NCBI GenBank assembly: GCA_947626445.1
Contig: CANQSC010000063.1
Coordinates: forward strand, 1-5,690
Direction of reading: 5' to 3'
Length of the DNA stretch: 5,690 nt
Source of the DNA: an uncultured Bacilli bacterium
Lineage (GTDB): Bacteria > Bacillota_I > Bacilli_A > RF39 > UBA660
Numbering within the stretch: position 1 is the stretch's first letter; each line of letters opens with the position of its first letter. The translations under genes and the position numbers were made by a program. Below, piece by piece: positions 4,843 through 5,690 of the stretch. A model generated the notes under the pieces. The model made no database searches, was not told the origin of the DNA, and was given only the letters and a program-made list of their open reading frames with translations.

Positions 4843-5619
4843 ATGAAATGGAGTAAAGGAAAATACCAAGAATTTATTAATTATTTAAAAACAATTAAGG
4901 ATGTTAATTATCAACAATTTCAAAAGAAAATAATTAATACTAAATATGAAATATTAGGAGTAAGATTACCAGTTATTAGAAAAATTGTTAAGAAAATAAC
5001 TAATCCCAAAGATTTTTTAAAGTTTTGTCAAAATAAATATTATGAAGAAGTTTTAATTAAAGGTTTAGTAATTGCTTCTTTAGAAAACTTTGAACCGTAT
5101 TTAGAAAGCTATCTTTTAGAAATTGATAATTGGGCTATTTGTGATAGTTTTTGTAGTAGTCTAAAAATTAAAGATTTAGATGAATTCTTATTAAAAATTA
5201 AAAACTACTTAAATAACGAACATGAATATACTGTTAGAGTAGGTTTAGTTTTATTGCTTAATAATTATGTATCAGAAAAGTATTTAAAAAAGATTTTTTC
5301 TTTAACTGATAAAATAAATCGAGATGAGTATTATATTAATATGGCAATTTCTTGGTTAATAGCTGAATGTTTTATTAAATATCCAGATTTAACTTTACCT
5401 TATATAAAAAATAATCGTTTAAAAGCATTTACGCAGAATAAAATTATTAGTAAAATTAGAGATTCTTACCGAGTTAAAAAAGAAGTCAAAGAAAAACTTT
5501 TAGAATATCGTTTTGTTGACCGTTACGAAAAACGGTTCAGGCCACGTGCTTCAGCACGTAAAACCCTTGTAGGGTTAAGAGGCAATTTATTGCCGCAATT
5601 CGGCAAAAATGATGTATAA
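4843..5619 (+). CDS. alkD: AlkD-type DNA alkylation repair protein with IS-derived C-terminal tail
   Basis: This is a HEAT-like-repeat DNA glycosylase of the AlkC/AlkD type, a family that removes alkylated bases such as 3-methyl- and 7-methylpurines. The alpha-helical body spans about residues 1-222. IDNWAICDSF holds Trp97 and Asp101, which correspond by pattern to the Trp and catalytic Asp of Bacillus cereus AlkD. Trp171 in MAISWLIAECF is a likely further DNA-contacting Trp. NKIISKIRDSYRV (199-211) is the usual motif near the family's end. AAGGAG overlapping the stop of the preceding gene sets the start. From about residue 229 the sequence becomes Arg-rich (EKRFRPRASARK...) and is encoded by the hairpin-bearing left end of an IS200/IS605-type element, with the stop inside the tnpA promoter. 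The core looks complete, so the protein may still work. The native last few codons are probably displaced to beyond the element. Confidence 0.88.
   Translation: MKWSKGKYQEFINYLKTIKDVNYQQFQKKIINTKYEILGVRLPVIRKIVKKITNPKDFLKFCQNKYYEEVLIKGLVIASLENFEPYLESYLLEIDNWAICDSFCSSLKIKDLDEFLLKIKNYLNNEHEYTVRVGLVLLLNNYVSEKYLKKIFSLTDKINRDEYYINMAISWLIAECFIKYPDLTLPYIKNNRLKAFTQNKIISKIRDSYRVKKEVKEKLLEYRFVDRYEKRFRPRASARKTLVGLRGNLLPQFGKNDV
5544..5576 (+). repeat. IS left-end hairpins
   Basis: Two perfect 6-bp hairpins lie two bases apart. One is ACGTGC-TTCA-GCACGT (5544-5559) and the other is AACCCT-TGT-AGGGTT (5562-5576). Subterminal hairpins of this type are recognised by IS200/IS605 TnpA on single-stranded DNA. 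A weaker one, ACCGTT (5519-5524) with AACGGT (5531-5536), spans the presumed junction. Here the hairpins are also translated as the tail of alkD. Confidence 0.75.
5581..5605 (+). promoter_or_regulatory. Two mutually exclusive hairpins before tnpA
   Basis: GGCAAT (5581-5586) pairs with ATTGCC (5589-5594). TGCCG (5591-5595) pairs with CGGCA (5601-5605). They share TGCC (5591-5594), so only one can form at a time. They lie just upstream of the tnpA -10. They could be part of the end recognised by TnpA, or affect read-through from alkD into tnpA. Confidence 0.5.
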
Positions 5620-5620
5620 T
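5615..5620 (+). promoter_or_regulatory. Probable -10 of the tnpA promoter
   Basis: TATAAT is a perfect -10 hexamer, 25 bases before the tnpA ATG. The best -35, TTGCCG (5590-5595), is 19 bases away, longer than ideal, so a weak promoter is likely. The alkD stop codon TAA (5617-5619) lies inside it. Confidence 0.5.
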
Positions 5621-5621
5621 A

Positions 5622-5644
5622 ACAAACCAAGTGAGGCGGTTTGT
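5622..5644 (+). promoter_or_regulatory. Hairpin holding the tnpA ribosome binding site
   Basis: ACAAACC (5622-5628) pairs perfectly with GGTTTGT (5638-5644). The 9-base loop carries GTGAGG, the ribosome binding site, and the stem ends one base before the ATG at 5646. This would limit ribosome access and keep transposase levels low. IS200 is known to repress tnpA translation through 5' leader structure; the parallel is inference. Confidence 0.5.
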
Positions 5645-5645
5645 A

Positions 5646-5690
5646 ATGAGAAAGTTAAGTCATGTGCAATATGATATAGAATATCATATA
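5646..5690 (+). CDS. tnpA: IS200/IS605-family transposase TnpA (N-terminal 15 codons)
   Basis: Only the first 15 codons are in the window: MRKLSHVQYDIEYHI. The pattern H-x-x-Y-x-x-x-YH-hydrophobic is that of the first strand of IS200/IS605 TnpA proteins, which usually continue as VW/VF...KYR. These are small (about 130-150 aa) HUH-type Y1 transposases that move single-stranded DNA. The catalytic HUH and Tyr lie downstream, outside the window. The ribosome binding site is GTGAGG, 9 bases upstream in a hairpin loop, and a -10 lies at 5615-5620. The hairpin-rich DNA just before it supports the call. With so few residues, another small protein cannot be fully excluded. Confidence 0.72.
   Translation, partial: MRKLSHVQYDIEYHI

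Larger units (their letters stand above)
5527..5690 (+). mobile_element. IS200/IS605-family element, left end (partial)
   Basis: From about 5520 the very AT-rich alkD sequence changes to GC-richer DNA packed with short hairpins. It continues into a promoter and the start of a TnpA-like gene. Elements of this family have no terminal inverted repeats. They carry subterminal hairpins and insert just 3' of a short target. TTAC at 5523-5526, the known IS608 target, would place the left end at 5527. TTGAC at 5516-5520 is an alternative that would place it at 5521. The exact edge and target are inference. The rest of the element, including any tnpB, lies outside the window. Confidence 0.7.

Noticed and set aside
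5519..5605. The chain of hairpins as a CRISPR array or a dedicated small RNA gene
   Set aside because: The stems differ from one another and are not spaced as repeats and spacers. Their place directly before a TnpA-like start fits a transposon end better.
1..5690. Mycoplasma-type code (UGA as Trp)
   Set aside because: The recognisable proteins reach family length with TGG as Trp and no in-frame TGA, so the standard code suffices.

Overview
The window is AT-rich DNA from a low-GC Gram-positive bacterium (Bacillota). The clues are strong GGAGG-type ribosome binding sites, extended -10 promoters (TGNTATAAT), a Bacillus-type LexA/DinR box, and a Y-family polymerase paired with a YolD-like protein, an arrangement typical of Bacilli and relatives. 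Tryptophan is read from TGG and no in-frame TGA was needed to obtain family-length proteins. This argues for the standard bacterial code and against a UGA=Trp Mycoplasma. An Erysipelotrichia- or RF39-like lineage would fit, but that is inference.

Left part (1-1641). The window opens in the 3' end of a tRNA with encoded CCA, followed by a hairpin terminator. A near-identical terminator copy (43 bp, one mismatch; 35 bp perfect core) lies about 1.56 kb downstream. Between the copies is one unrecognised 422-aa gene with its own promoter and palindromic leader elements. This looks like a single-gene insert lodged at a tRNA terminator. No recombinase gene is visible.

Middle part (1642-4178). A hypothetical protein with a beta-rich N-terminal half and a coiled-coil C-terminal half is read rightwards from a good promoter. 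It ends 12 bp inside a convergent two-gene operon read leftwards. That operon encodes a UvrX/YqjW-type Y-family translesion polymerase and a translationally coupled YolD-like protein. Its promoter has a 13/14 match to the Bacillus LexA box just downstream of the -10, so the operon is very probably SOS-induced.

Right part (4127-5690). Back-to-back with the SOS promoter is a second promoter. It drives a five-helix membrane protein of the putative ABC-transporter type IV (CmpB-like) family and an AlkD-type DNA alkylation repair protein. The last roughly 30 codons of alkD seem to come from the left end of an IS200/IS605-family element: a chain of small hairpins, a promoter, and the first 15 codons of a TnpA-like HUH transposase that runs off the window. 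The right half therefore combines translesion synthesis, alkylated-base repair and a single-strand transposon that has given alkD a chimeric C-terminus.
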